This document shows, piece after piece, positions 46,199 to 55,201 of a stretch of 64,000 nucleotides of DNA; the stretch's first letter is position 1, and the number at the start of each line of letters is the position of its first letter. The notes under the pieces were generated by a model. It was not told where the DNA came from. It saw nothing but the letters and a program-made list of their open reading frames with translations, and ran no database searches. The position numbers were made by a program, and so were the translations under genes. Source of the stretch: Bacteroidota bacterium (lineage in GTDB: Bacteria; Bacteroidota; Ignavibacteria; Kryptoniales; JAKASW01); NCBI GenBank assembly GCA_021825585.1, contig JAKAGT010000010.1, positions 83,059-147,058 on the forward strand, given 5' to 3'.

Positions 46199-48574
46199 TT
46201 AATTGTGGACGTCTGCGCCGCTGTTATTCATGTCTTCATTTCCCCGCTCATTCGGCCGCGAGATCGAAGGCGGTACGCTGCTTTCGCTCGTGCCCCATTC
46301 CTTGTTGGCCTTGTTCCCCATCACAAAAACCAGATACCCTCCGTTGCTGACCGCTTCAAACGGAATGTAAGTCTTGTCCCATTTCTTGCCGTTTAATGTG
46401 ACCGATTGGATGTACTTGTTTTCCGGCGATGCATTTGTCGCTTTCATGGTAAATACCTTCCCGTTTCCGAGACGGATGGTCGCCTCCTTCACTACCGGGG
46501 TGCCAATCACATAATAGTTGTCGCTGGGACATGCGGGATAGAATCCCATCGCGCTGAAAACGTACCACGCCGACATTTGACCGCAGTCATCATTCCCACA
46601 CAACCCGTCCGGCTTGTTGTAGTAAAATTTTGTCTCGACTTCGTTCACATATTCCTGCGTCTTCCATGGCTCCCTTGCATAATTGAACAGGTATGCTGTT
46701 TCGTGCGACGGTTCGTTGCCCTGCCAGTATTCACCGATCTCACCCGTATTTCCCTCGAACCCGCCCTGAGGATCCTTCATCGTGAACAGTGTGTCGAGCT
46801 TTTGAGCGAAGTACTCTTTCCCACCCATCAGGTTGATCAGGCCCTGGATATCCTGCGGCACAAACCATGTGTACTGCCAGTTTGTCCCTTCGGTGATCGT
46901 CGGATTGTAATCCGCCGGGTGGAACGGCGTTATCCATTTGCCCTTTGAGTCTTTCGCCCTCATTAACTTTGTGGATGGATCGAAAAGGTTTCTGTAAGAC
47001 ATGGCTCTCTTCATGAAGTACTTGTAATCCTTCTCTTTCCCGAGTTTCTTTGCCACCTGTGCGATGCAGTAGTCATCGTAGGCGTATTCGAGAGTTTTCG
47101 AAACGGACTCGTTCTCATGGTCATATGGAACGTATCCGATCTCCGCGTACTCTTTCACAGAATCGTAGTGCGGGTTCATCGCAGTCGTCTTCATCGCCTC
47201 ATACGCCCGCTCATAGTCGAATCCCCTGACGCCCTTCATAATCGCGTCTGCAATCACCGGCACGGCGTGGTAGCCGATCATGCACCACGTTTCGTTGTTG
47301 TACAGCGACCAAATCGGGAGTAGATGTTCGACGCTCTGGTCATAGTGAGCCAGCATGGAGTTTATCATGTCGGCATCCTCGCGCGGATGGATCAGGATCA
47401 TCAACGGGTGTTCGGCCCGGAACGTATCCCAGAGCGAGAAAATCGAGTACTTCGTGAAGCCTTTTGCCACGTGGATATTCTGGTCGAGGCCCCGGTATTG
47501 TCCGTTCACATCTTCATAGATCGTCGGATCCATTTGCGTATGGTAAAGCGCCGTGTAAAATGTCTGCTTCTGCTCTGCATTCCCCTCGACGGTTATCTTG
47601 TTCAGCTCCTTGCTCCACGCCGCACGGCAGTCCCGGACTACTTTATCGAAATCCCAACCGGGTATTTCTGCCTTCAGATTCTCGAGCGCATTCTTAGAAC
47701 TTACGGCGGATATGCCCACTTTCACCATCACGACGGGGTTCTTCTCCGTGTTGTAAGTCATGTAGTACTGAAGGTCCGGACCGTCCGCCTCGTACGCACT
47801 TCTGAACCTGTATGTGTTATAGATGACCTTCTTCCCGTCCATCATGACCCCAAATTCATCGTAAGGTCTGGAATATTCAGCTGCGAAATACAAATAGCGT
47901 TCCGTCGCCCATCCGTGAACGAGGTGGAAACCGGTCACGAGCGTCTTGCTGAGCCTTCTTACCCGCGACCAAATCACTTTCCACTGCAGAACGTGCGTCA
48001 GGTCGACCATGACATTTGCACTGTCGCTCTTCGGAAATGTGAATCTCATAATGCCCGCATGAGGGGTCGCCGCGCATTCAACGAGTACGTTGTATTTCGG
48101 AAGCCTTACCGAGTAATATCCTACTTTGACGACTTCGTCCTTATGCGAAAATGGCTGGCAGTACCCGGAATCCGGATTAAAGATGTCGCGAAATTGTCCA
48201 TGCGCCGTTTTTATTCTCTCCATGCCGGGGACGAATTTCATCTCGCCGACTGATGGAACGAACGCGAAGTCGCCCAGGTCCGGGATACCGGTGCCGCTAA
48301 GGTGCTGCATGCTAAAACCGATAATCACGCTGTCTCCGTAGTCGTACCCGTCGGACCAGTTTCTCATGTCCGTATCCGGGCCGAGCTGAACCATCCCGTG
48401 AGGTGTCGTGGGACCTGGATATACATTGCCCTGGTTATCCGTCCCGATCATCGGGTTCACGTAGTCGATCGGCCTGTCCTGGGCCAGCGCAACCTGACCG
48501 AAACAACTGACCGCCAGGCACAGAAGCCCTGTGACAGACAATGTTGCCGACAGTTGCGAAATAACCTTCTTCAT
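46199..48574 (-). CDS. GH92 alpha-mannosidase, exported
   Basis: A complete 791-residue GH92 exo-alpha-mannosidase with a signal peptide ending near residue 32 (ALAQD). The N-terminal domain starts DYVNPMIGTDNQGNVYPGPTTPHGMVQLGPD. The catalytic domain shows SLWDTFRAEHPLMILIHP, TLEYAYDDYCIAQ and the active-site GNDDCGQMSAWYVFSAMGFYP block. GH92 enzymes are calcium-dependent and invert at the non-reducing mannose of alpha-1,2, -1,3, -1,4 or -1,6 links. GGAGGC precedes the ATG. With GH47 (15 bases downstream) it can strip alpha-mannose from glycoproteins or mannan outside the cell or in the periplasm. A decayed GH92 fragment lies nearby at 43679-44707. Confidence 0.94.
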   Translation of the reverse strand: MKKVISQLSATLSVTGLLCLAVSCFGQVALAQDRPIDYVNPMIGTDNQGNVYPGPTTPHGMVQLGPDTDMRNWSDGYDYGDSVIIGFSMQHLSGTGIPDLGDFAFVPSVGEMKFVPGMERIKTAHGQFRDIFNPDSGYCQPFSHKDEVVKVGYYSVRLPKYNVLVECAATPHAGIMRFTFPKSDSANVMVDLTHVLQWKVIWSRVRRLSKTLVTGFHLVHGWATERYLYFAAEYSRPYDEFGVMMDGKKVIYNTYRFRSAYEADGPDLQYYMTYNTEKNPVVMVKVGISAVSSKNALENLKAEIPGWDFDKVVRDCRAAWSKELNKITVEGNAEQKQTFYTALYHTQMDPTIYEDVNGQYRGLDQNIHVAKGFTKYSIFSLWDTFRAEHPLMILIHPREDADMINSMLAHYDQSVEHLLPIWSLYNNETWCMIGYHAVPVIADAIMKGVRGFDYERAYEAMKTTAMNPHYDSVKEYAEIGYVPYDHENESVSKTLEYAYDDYCIAQVAKKLGKEKDYKYFMKRAMSYRNLFDPSTKLMRAKDSKGKWITPFHPADYNPTITEGTNWQYTWFVPQDIQGLINLMGGKEYFAQKLDTLFTMKDPQGGFEGNTGEIGEYWQGNEPSHETAYLFNYAREPWKTQEYVNEVETKFYYNKPDGLCGNDDCGQMSAWYVFSAMGFYPACPSDNYYVIGTPVVKEATIRLGNGKVFTMKATNASPENKYIQSVTLNGKKWDKTYIPFEAVSNGGYLVFVMGNKANKEWGTSESSVPPSISRPNERGNEDMNNSGADVHN

Positions 48575-48828
48575 TAGCTTGCCTCCTTTGTAATTGAAAA
48601 ATCCATCTTTCGTACTGTAGTTACAACTCTACCGCCAGATGTGGGTCTGCTCGTGTGCAATCACTCCTTCAATCTCGATGACAAAAAGATAACAGGTGTG
48701 AGTATCAAAAACCCGAAGAGGGGCTCCACTATGCGCCTAAGGACAGCAGCAGTCAATACGCCGCCCCCCACGTGTCCTCCGAGGAACTCTGTTGGTATCA
48801 AGGCAAACCGGAAGGAACAGACAGCCGC

Positions 48829-49530
48829 TCATTTTACATATACTATCTTGTCTGTCGATTCGAAGCCATCCGCCTGTAATTGACAGAAGTAAACGCCGCT
48901 CGACAGGCCGGCCGCCGAATACGGGATCGTGTATTCACCCGCTGCCATCTCCGCGTCTATGACGATCGCAACCCGCTGACCAATCACATTATAGATGCTG
49001 AGCGTTACGTGTCCCGCTTTTGCCAGAACAAACCGAAAATTCGTCCCAGGATTGAAAGGGTTGGGGAAATTCTGATATAGTGTGTAGCCGGTCGGAACGC
49101 GAGACGAGTCGATGCCTAGATTGTCCCACGTGTCCTGTATCGGATGCGCCTCCGTGTTGAAGATTGTCGTGTTCCAATCTATCGTGTTCTGCGGGGCGAA
49201 CAGGAGATAAAGGTACTTCATCGTCTCTGCCAGGAAATAACTCGGCATGTCATCGGTCTTTTGTTTCGTGATGACGCTGGAGAGTTGAGTATAACCGTAC
49301 GGCGTCTTGCAGTACTTCATAAGGTCGTCGAAAATTACCTGCCCCTCCTGGAGATAACGCGGATCCTGTGTGTAGTGATAGAGGTAGTAAATCGATTCGA
49401 TGAGCTCGGGTCTCAGATAGTAGCCCGGCGATGTCACTGTTATGGTGCCGTAGTTGAAGCCTTCGGGTTCGATGCCGAACAGGTTCCACATCTTGAAATT
49501 TGACTCCCCCAGAGCGATCGCATCACTCAA
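48829..49530 (-). pseudogene. Second GH47 alpha-mannosidase, C-terminal part with T9SS domain
   Basis: The 3' part of a GH47 gene that is split by a TAG at 49597-49599. It reads ESNFKMWNLFGIEPEGFNYG, LRPELIESIYYLYHYTQDPRY, PSYFLAETMKYLYLLFAP and FNTEAHP, then a linker FPNPFNPGTNFRFVLAKAG and a complete T9SS sorting domain (LSIYNVIGQRV to KIVYVK). Unlike the intact GH47 it was built for T9SS export to the cell surface. The reading frame is the same as that of the 5' part (49597-50082), so only one substitution (AAG or similar to TAG, by comparison with the TGKRT of the intact paralogue) splits it. Confidence 0.8.
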
Positions 49531-49596
49531 GTCTCCGCCAAGGCAAAGCGGATCGCACCAGAAAGCATCCAGCGACCCGTAGTCTCTCCCCGTCCG

Positions 49597-50082
49597 CTAC
49601 CCCGTGTTCATGTCCGCGTGCCCGTACCATATTCCGGTGGAAGTGCTGTCTCTCAGGTACTTGTTGATTGCCGGCAGAGTGGTTTGCCACATCGACATCA
49701 AATTCTTATCATGGAACAGAAGCGCTGATTTGATCAGGTATTCAAAATATGAGTCGATGCCTCCCCCGACGCTGCAGTCGGTGCCTTCCCACTGTCCGGT
49801 GTCCACGTCGATCGCGTTTCCCACGAGTCCGATCTTCGACCTGAGGCTGTACAGCTTCATTACCGCACGTTTGGCAACATTGTAATAAGTTGTGTCACCT
49901 GTGAGCTTGGACAGTGCACCGAATTCGATAAGTCGGGTGCCGATCTCCGCAGGATTGGTCACCGGACGCCCCACCGCACCCGTTGCAAGATTGATATCCC
50001 CGTACGGCATGCCCGTCGGAGAATTGAACTCCTTCAACAGCCTGTTTGCCAGGTCTTTAGCCAGTGCAAGGAGCCTGTCCCG
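49597..50082 (-). pseudogene. Second GH47 alpha-mannosidase, 5' part, truncated at its N-terminus
   Basis: The homology starts abruptly at DRLLALAKDLANRLLKEF (about 50080), equivalent to residue 165 of the intact GH47, so the first third including the signal peptide and the YAWGYDELDP motif is gone. It continues through PYGDINL, AEIGTRLIEFGALSKLTGD, GGIDSYFEYLIKSALLF and YGHADMNTG, and then meets the TAG at 49597. Upstream of 50080 the sequence belongs to something else. This gene has both a nonsense codon and an N-terminal deletion, so it is dead. Confidence 0.8.
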
Positions 50083-50517
50083 GCAGTGTTCCCTGCACGA
50101 TGGAGGTGAAAGTGGAGATAGGCTGGCCGGAGGCTTTCACCATGTATGCCGTCACGTAGGCCGTCAGCTGCGACATAAACGTACACTTTTTGCGTCAGTG
50201 GGTCGACGCCTATATTATTGCTCACAACTACATTATATATAATAGAGAGCACTTCCGCTCTTATGCTTGATCTTACAGATTTCATGGCATTTACGGCTAT
50301 TTCCTTGATTTATATACCGTGATAAGCGTTTGACCCCTATCCGTCTTCACCATTCTAACATCTATCAAAGAAGCCCGGACGGCGCAACTTTACAAATTTT
50401 CTCCGGAGTCGTACGTCAACTGAAGCCCAGAAGGGTCAGATGCCACGTTTTTCTTCTCTCACTCATGGAACCACTTTCTCCGGGCGTAACGGTAATATCC
50501 CTGCAATCCTGGAGAAT
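50083..50517. other. Unassigned remnant sequence
   Basis: On the minus strand, 50084-50285 reads as a possible start (MKSVRSSIRAEVLS) followed by VYVYVAADG, and in a neighbouring frame as LTAYVTAYMVKASGQPIST, both with protein-like character. This suggests a frameshifted fragment of another gene joined to the GH47 remnant near 50083. I do not recognise the family. The part 50290-50517 shows nothing I can name. Confidence 0.35.
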
Positions 50518-51816
50518 TCATCTCAGGCATCTCCGGCCGCAGAACTGCGCCGGACCGGACGGAAGGATCAAAGGACTCGATTCTCGGCGCCCCGGTTCTA
50601 AGCGGAAGCCGTTATGCTGTATGGTCTTCACGAGGTAGCCGTTTTGAGTGAAGATTCTGATCGTGCATTTCGCCGGAAGATGATTGAAATAGAGCTTCTG
50701 AGTATCCCTTCCCTGAAGTGCGCTGGCAGTCTCCCAGTTGGCCACAACCACGTAAGGATTCGGAACAACCGTCACCTTGTCTAGAGCGTTGCTCTTAACC
50801 GCCGTCGTCGTGTCCGCAAAAGTGTTCAGCTGGTAGACATCGTTGTTTCCAAACGGGGTCCCGCACACAAAATCATACTGGTCGCCCGCTTGAGGAATTA
50901 TCGCGCTCGTACCGGGCGGGGCCGCAAACTTCAAACTCCAGGCTGTTATCTGACTACCGTCGGGCTTCTGCAGCCTGATAAATATCTGGTCTCCGCTGTT
51001 TGTGTGATGATCTCTTTGATTGTCGTTGAAAAAGTAATTAAGAGTATCACCGGTCGAGTTATCGATTATTATGAGATATTCCTGGGGAGGTCCGGATATG
51101 GTGGCCGGATTGGATGCCGGCTCATCGGTAACCTTTATCGTGAAGTCGAGCGGAACAGGATCGGTTGGGGAACCGCCGTTCGCAATAGTAGCGGTCAGAT
51201 TCGTCTTGCTGCTCGAGTTCCATCCGGAGTTCGCCTCGCTCGAATCGAGGATCGGCTTTGAATTGTAGAATGTCAGGTACATCCCGTCGAAAACTGGCGT
51301 GAGCCATGACTGGCTGACGTTCCCGGTCGAGTCCAATGGAATCGGTATCGTACTGGCGATAACTGAATCTCTCGTGACATCGGTGACGGTATAACTCGTT
51401 GTGTGGAGAGCAAAATTCTGATCGACGGCAGAAGAAAAAGTGGTCTGATACCTGTGACCGCCGGGAATTGCCCAGGGGTCGACTACCGTGACCTGAACGG
51501 CCCCGGTGGATGATGAACCCGAAGTCTGTCTGACATAACCGTTTGCAGTGGCATCCGTATGGCCGGGTGAATCGTTGACGGCGACTGTATTCGGGGTGAC
51601 TATTGCCGTGTTAACGGTTTCGCCGGTAAGCTGGTCGAACTCGTTATAGGTAAAAGAGAACGGACTGAACGACGGCTCTATGGGAACCAGGTGCCTGTCC
51701 ACACCGCCGGTCACCCAGTTGTATCCGTGATCGTTAAGGATGGTATCCATCCCCGCGAAGTGTCCCCTGTCGTACGAGAGCACTGCATAGTAATAAGTAA
51801 CGCCATTGGGAAACAA
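50518..51816 (-). pseudogene. Large FN3-type secreted protein, internal fragment
   Basis: A frame of 432 codons that begins in mid-domain (NGVTYYYAVLSYDRGHFAG, a typical FN3 strand) and ends just after the block VVPNPYVVVANWE, LYFNHLPAKCTIRIFTQNGYLVKTI and HNGFRLE. In related Ignavibacteria-type surface proteins this block is followed by a GTEFWDLxSKDNQEIAPGVYLY segment. Here the tail instead reads into unrelated sequence with a stop at 50518. Both ends are truncated: the 5' end joins the symporter remnant near 51820 and the 3' end breaks near 50620. No signal peptide is present. It is a remnant of an otherwise 1000-residue-class secreted protein. Confidence 0.65.
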
Positions 51817-51824
51817 AACTTTCG

Positions 51825-52775
51825 ATGCTGAGTTACAACGGTACGGTCAATCCTGAAAGGATTGTTCCAGCAGTGATACTGTTCGACCTTCCGACCGGTG
51901 TGCGGGGATTTCTCGTCATAGCCCTGATTGCGGCGGCTTTTTCTTCCTTCAACTCCAGCGTGAATTCCGCAGCAGCCTATTTCACCCGCGATCTGTATCA
52001 ACGCTTCATCCACGTGAGTGCCCGCACCAAAGAGCTGATAGGAGTTTCCTATCTCTTCATCTGCGGCATGGTTCTGACAGCGTATTTTCTTGCGTTTTAT
52101 TTCCGAAGCATCACGCAGATCTGGGGTTGGATCGTCATGGGACTTGGAGGCGGCCTGGCAATTCCTGCCATGCTGAAGTTTTACTGGTGGCGGTACAACG
52201 GAGGCGGTTTCGCCATTGGGACCGCCGTCGGCATTCTTGCCTCGATCGTCGAGGTGAGGCTCTTTCCTCATTTACTCGAATGGCAGCAGTTTTTTCTGGT
52301 TGCCGGTGTCTCGCTTGTAGCTACTATTGCAGGTACCCTTCTGACTCCTCCGGTCGAAGATGGTGTTTCATTCCACTTCTATCGGACTACTCGACCATTC
52401 GGGGTATGGGGGCCATTCAAAAAAAGACTGGAGCCGGCCGTCAGACTGGCGATGGAAAGAGAACACAGGAACGACCTCATCTCGGTCCCCTTCACGCTCG
52501 GATGGCAGCTGTCGCTTTTCCTCCTGCCGATGCAGCTGATGATCGGAAATTTTCGCCAGTTCTTCGTCACACTTGGCGTCTTCCTCTTCTGCCAGCGATC
52601 GGTTGATCGAGCTGATAAAAAGCAACAACCTCAAACAAAACGACAGACTCCCGACGGTCAGGGAGATAATAGACAAATGGAATTTCAGCTATGCGACCGT
52701 TCATCGCACTCTGATCGAAATGGAAAACAGAGGAATCATAACCAGGCGGCAAGGAAAGGGTATGTACGTCGATAA
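51825..52775 (+). pseudogene. Sodium:solute symporter (SSS family), C-terminal half
   Basis: Residues 1-260 of this frame match the last six helices of SSS-family transporters related to sodium/glucose cotransporters: GFLVIALIAAAFSSFNSSVNSAAAYFTRDLYQRF is the strongly conserved sodium-site helix, followed by five more hydrophobic segments and the FFVTLGVFLF end. The N-terminal half with the first transmembrane segments is missing (join near 51820). The frame continues out of register through the start of the next gene and ends meaninglessly at 52775; homology ends at about 52595. It was probably a sugar transporter of the mannan locus. Confidence 0.8.
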
Positions 52776-53628
52776 ACTGGAGGACAATCCCGCCGATAAA
52801 CAGATTGCACTGATAATACCGAGCCACTTCAGCGGATTCAAGATCTTCATCGACATACTGTCCGGGATAAGAGCCGCATTGGATAAGAAGAAGATCGGCA
52901 TCTTGATTTCAATCTCGAACATGAATCACGAGAAGGAGAAGGACACCATAGAGCGTCTCATATCGCGGCATGTGGACGGCATGATCATATTTCTCGAAGA
53001 CCACTACAGACAGGACTACTCCCATATTGCCAAGCTCAGAGAAGCAAACTACCCCTTCGTCCTGATAGACAGATACATCCCTGAACTCGATACGGACTAT
53101 GTCGTAGTGGACAATACTATTGCCATGGGCAGGATTTGCGCATACCTCAAATACAACAGGTACTGCGACAAGTTAATCTTTGTCCCCGACAATGAGGCAC
53201 CGGAGAATATCTCCTCCTCAGAAGAGAAACTTGCAGGGTTTAAGACTGCTATGGAGGTCCTTTACGGCCGTGAGGACGGGACGGTGCTCAGCTTCGACGA
53301 GCTGGTCTCCCAAATTTGCGATATCTCAAGCTCCCACAAAAACGTGGGCATATGCGTGAACCATGACGGGCTGATAACTTCCCTGTTTCAGAGTCTCGAG
53401 AAACTGAATATTTCTCTCCCCTCGAATTGCCACCTTTTCGGCTACAACAACAGTTTCGAAACGCCCCTGTATCCGACTGTTGAGCAATTCAACGATAAGG
53501 CAGGCATGAAAGCCGCAGAAATACTGATGGAGAGAATGGAGAATCCTACCGGGAGCAGAACACACTACAGGATCGAACCGAAACTGGTGCTCCCCGATGC
53601 GGACGGCAATTTTTCTTTCGAGAGCTAG
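52573..53628 (+). CDS. GntR/LacI-type transcription regulator, possibly missing its first residues
   Basis: A regulator with a GntR-type winged helix (residues about 8-65: DRLIELIKSNNLKQNDRLP, VREIIDKWNFSYATVHRTL, ENRGIITRRQGKGMYV) and a LacI-type sugar-binding domain (about 75-345, with IALIIPSHFSGF, LISRHVDGMIIF, YPFVLIDRYIPELDTDYVVVDN). In such regulators the ligand is usually a sugar. The only available starts are TTG codons inside the end of the symporter remnant, without a Shine-Dalgarno, and the first few residues of the normal helix are replaced by SSSSA, so the join at about 52595 may have removed the true start and promoter. Whether it is still expressed is uncertain. Confidence 0.78.
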   Translation: MASSSSASDRLIELIKSNNLKQNDRLPTVREIIDKWNFSYATVHRTLIEMENRGIITRRQGKGMYVDKLEDNPADKQIALIIPSHFSGFKIFIDILSGIRAALDKKKIGILISISNMNHEKEKDTIERLISRHVDGMIIFLEDHYRQDYSHIAKLREANYPFVLIDRYIPELDTDYVVVDNTIAMGRICAYLKYNRYCDKLIFVPDNEAPENISSSEEKLAGFKTAMEVLYGREDGTVLSFDELVSQICDISSSHKNVGICVNHDGLITSLFQSLEKLNISLPSNCHLFGYNNSFETPLYPTVEQFNDKAGMKAAEILMERMENPTGSRTHYRIEPKLVLPDADGNFSFES

Positions 53629-53631
53629 GAA

Positions 53632-53652
53632 TCGCCGCCCCCGACCCGGCGA
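53632..53652. terminator. Short hairpin between convergent genes
   Basis: TCGCCG at 53632-53637 pairs with CGGCGA at 53647-53652 over a 9-base loop. It lies 4 bases after the stop of the plus-strand regulator and faces the minus-strand lipoprotein gene, a usual place for a bidirectional terminator. No T tract, so weak evidence. Confidence 0.3.
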
Positions 53653-53672
53653 AACGCCCGATGGCCTTCAGT

Positions 53673-54230
53673 TCAGAAATTCGTGTACTCTTTGTAGCCC
53701 GCACTGCTGACGGAGAACTGAGATCCTCCCGCAAATCCCGGGTATGAGATCGAGTTGAATGGAAGGATGGTTATGTCAAGGTACGGACAGGGCCCGCCGG
53801 ACGTCTCCTGAAACACCCATGAAGGAAAAGTAAGAGTATTTGAACCGGTTCTCGTCGACCATGATGTGACTACGCTGCCGGATGAATCATAGCTGACGGC
53901 CGTCAACAGATAGTATTCTGCACCTACCGCTCCCGTCCCCCATGCAACAGAATAAGATGTACTCTGATTTTCCACCCCTTTTTGCGGCATGCTCGGCTGG
54001 AGGATACAGTCGGTTATCGATGGCGGCACACGAAGCATTTGCTGGATGGTCCCCACCAACTGATGCTGTATTGTAAAGACAACTGAGTCTCCCGCAGAAA
54101 GCATCAGTCCGTTGCCCGAAAAAGTGCCCGCCGTTCCCTGATGCGTCAATCGAATCCCGTTCACTGCGATACGGGCTGAGTTGAACACGGTGTCGGCCGA
54201 TGACTGATCCCGATACGCAAGCTGGCACAC
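53673..54230 (-). pseudogene. Predicted lipoprotein, main part (frameshifted from its start)
   Basis: A frame of 185 codons without proper start whose sequence begins inside a beta domain (QLAYRDQSSADTVFNSARIAVNG) and ends in an exposed beta-sheet region (TLTFPSWVFQETSGGPCPYL, SQFSVSSAGYKEY). The true N-terminus with the lipoprotein signal is in another frame at 54161-54436. Reading the shifted frame upstream gives PNSDIYVSGTAQVQTPASSG, which connects smoothly with CQLAYRD. A single-base shift near 54330-54345 therefore splits one lipoprotein of about 250 residues. Function unknown. Confidence 0.6.
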
Positions 54231-54436
54231 GACCGAATAGCTCGCTTTGCCGGATGATGCGGGAGTCTGAACCTGCGCCGTGCCGGAGACGTATATGTCC
54301 GAATTCGGGATCGGATGATTTGCAATTTGGCCCCCGGACTCGTCGGACCGGAACAGGCCGACAAATACACGCCGAGAACTAAGATGCTGATGAAACCCTT
54401 TGTCAACGTACTATCTCCTAATGACTTCTTCTTCAT
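54161..54436 (-). pseudogene. Predicted lipoprotein, N-terminal part with lipobox
   Basis: The frame starts MKKKSLGDSTLTKGFISILV and shows an LSAC lipobox near residue 28, followed by SGPTSPGAKLQI. After about residue 36 the sequence becomes unlike a protein domain because the natural frame has shifted; the continuation lies in the frame of 53673-54230. Only about the first 110 bases are meaningful. It marks the natural start of the split lipoprotein gene. Confidence 0.6.
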
Positions 54437-54760
54437 AACCGCTTATCCGACTTGGTATATCCTTACGCCGCTCCCCCACAAATCATCCGGGGTCCGAACG
54501 CGCTCCTGGAAACGATGATACCCTAGACGTTCGCTCCGCGAAATAGTTCCGACTGACATATCTGCATGGTTGCGTCCACGAGAAATCCAGGCAGCAATCG
54601 AGGTGCAAAATAGTCTTCGCTTCCGTTAAAACCAAGATACTCTCATCCTTGTAAAGAGATAGGAAAACAGAGGACGGAATTCAGTAGATTAAGAAGAAAA
54701 CAGCAAAAGTAACGTGAAAATTACCGAACGCACTTCACACCTGATGGAGGTCACTGCAGC
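54437..54760. other. Divergent intergenic region
   Basis: 324 bases between the split lipoprotein (minus) and the mutarotase (plus). It should hold two promoters. The GGAGG of the mutarotase is at 54749-54753. No operator, riboswitch or other structure stands out. Confidence 0.35.
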
Positions 54761-55075
54761 ATGAAGAGATTCGCATTCAAAATGAAGTTGAAACCTGGAT
54801 GCAAGGAGGAATACGTCCGCAGGCACAACGCCATCTGGCCCGAGCTAAAGGCCCTGTTGACATCTGAAGGAGTCAGAGATTACACAATCTTTTTGGACGG
54901 CGAAACCAACACCCTGTTCGCCGTTCAGAAGCTTGAATCGGATAAGTCGGCCCAGGACCTGGGAGACAATCCCGTCGTTCAGAAGTGGTGGAAGTATATG
55001 GCCGACATTATGGAAACCAACCCCGATTCTTCACCTGTCTCGGTCCCTCTTGAAGAGACATTTCACATGGATTAA
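54761..55075 (+). CDS. rhaM: L-rhamnose mutarotase (RhaM family)
   Basis: A 104-residue protein that covers the whole RhaM fold (ferredoxin-like). Hallmarks: FAFKMKLKPGCKEEYVRRHNAIWPEL at residues 4-29 with the catalytic-type histidine in RRHNAIWPE, the YTIFLDGETNTLFAV strand and the closing WWKYMADIME. RhaM interconverts the anomers of L-rhamnose and some relatives act on other 6-deoxysugars such as fucose. GGAGG stands 8 bases before the ATG. No other rhamnose gene is in the window, so the physiological sugar is uncertain. It is transcribed alone, convergent with the UroD-like gene. Confidence 0.85.
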   Translation: MKRFAFKMKLKPGCKEEYVRRHNAIWPELKALLTSEGVRDYTIFLDGETNTLFAVQKLESDKSAQDLGDNPVVQKWWKYMADIMETNPDSSPVSVPLEETFHMD

Positions 55076-55201
55076 GAAACCCGGCAGGCGCGAATTGCCA
55101 CGCCCTGCAGGAAAGGTCTTGTACCGCACCGGTGGGCTTTGAAGAAAGCCGACTGGACCCGATGCTCAGATTGAACCGGAAGTGCCTGCTGCGACTAATG
55201 G

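Noticed and set aside
47324..48253. A 309-codon plus-strand open frame
   Set aside because: Entirely antisense to the conserved GH92 gene, with no ribosome-binding site or family resemblance.
27868..49599. Recoding of TAG as an amino acid, suggested by two in-frame TAG codons
   Set aside because: TAG serves as the normal stop of several intact genes (GxxExxY, Bro-N, res, DUF4365-APAZ, the cytochrome, the second cupin isomerase), so simple nonsense mutations are more likely.
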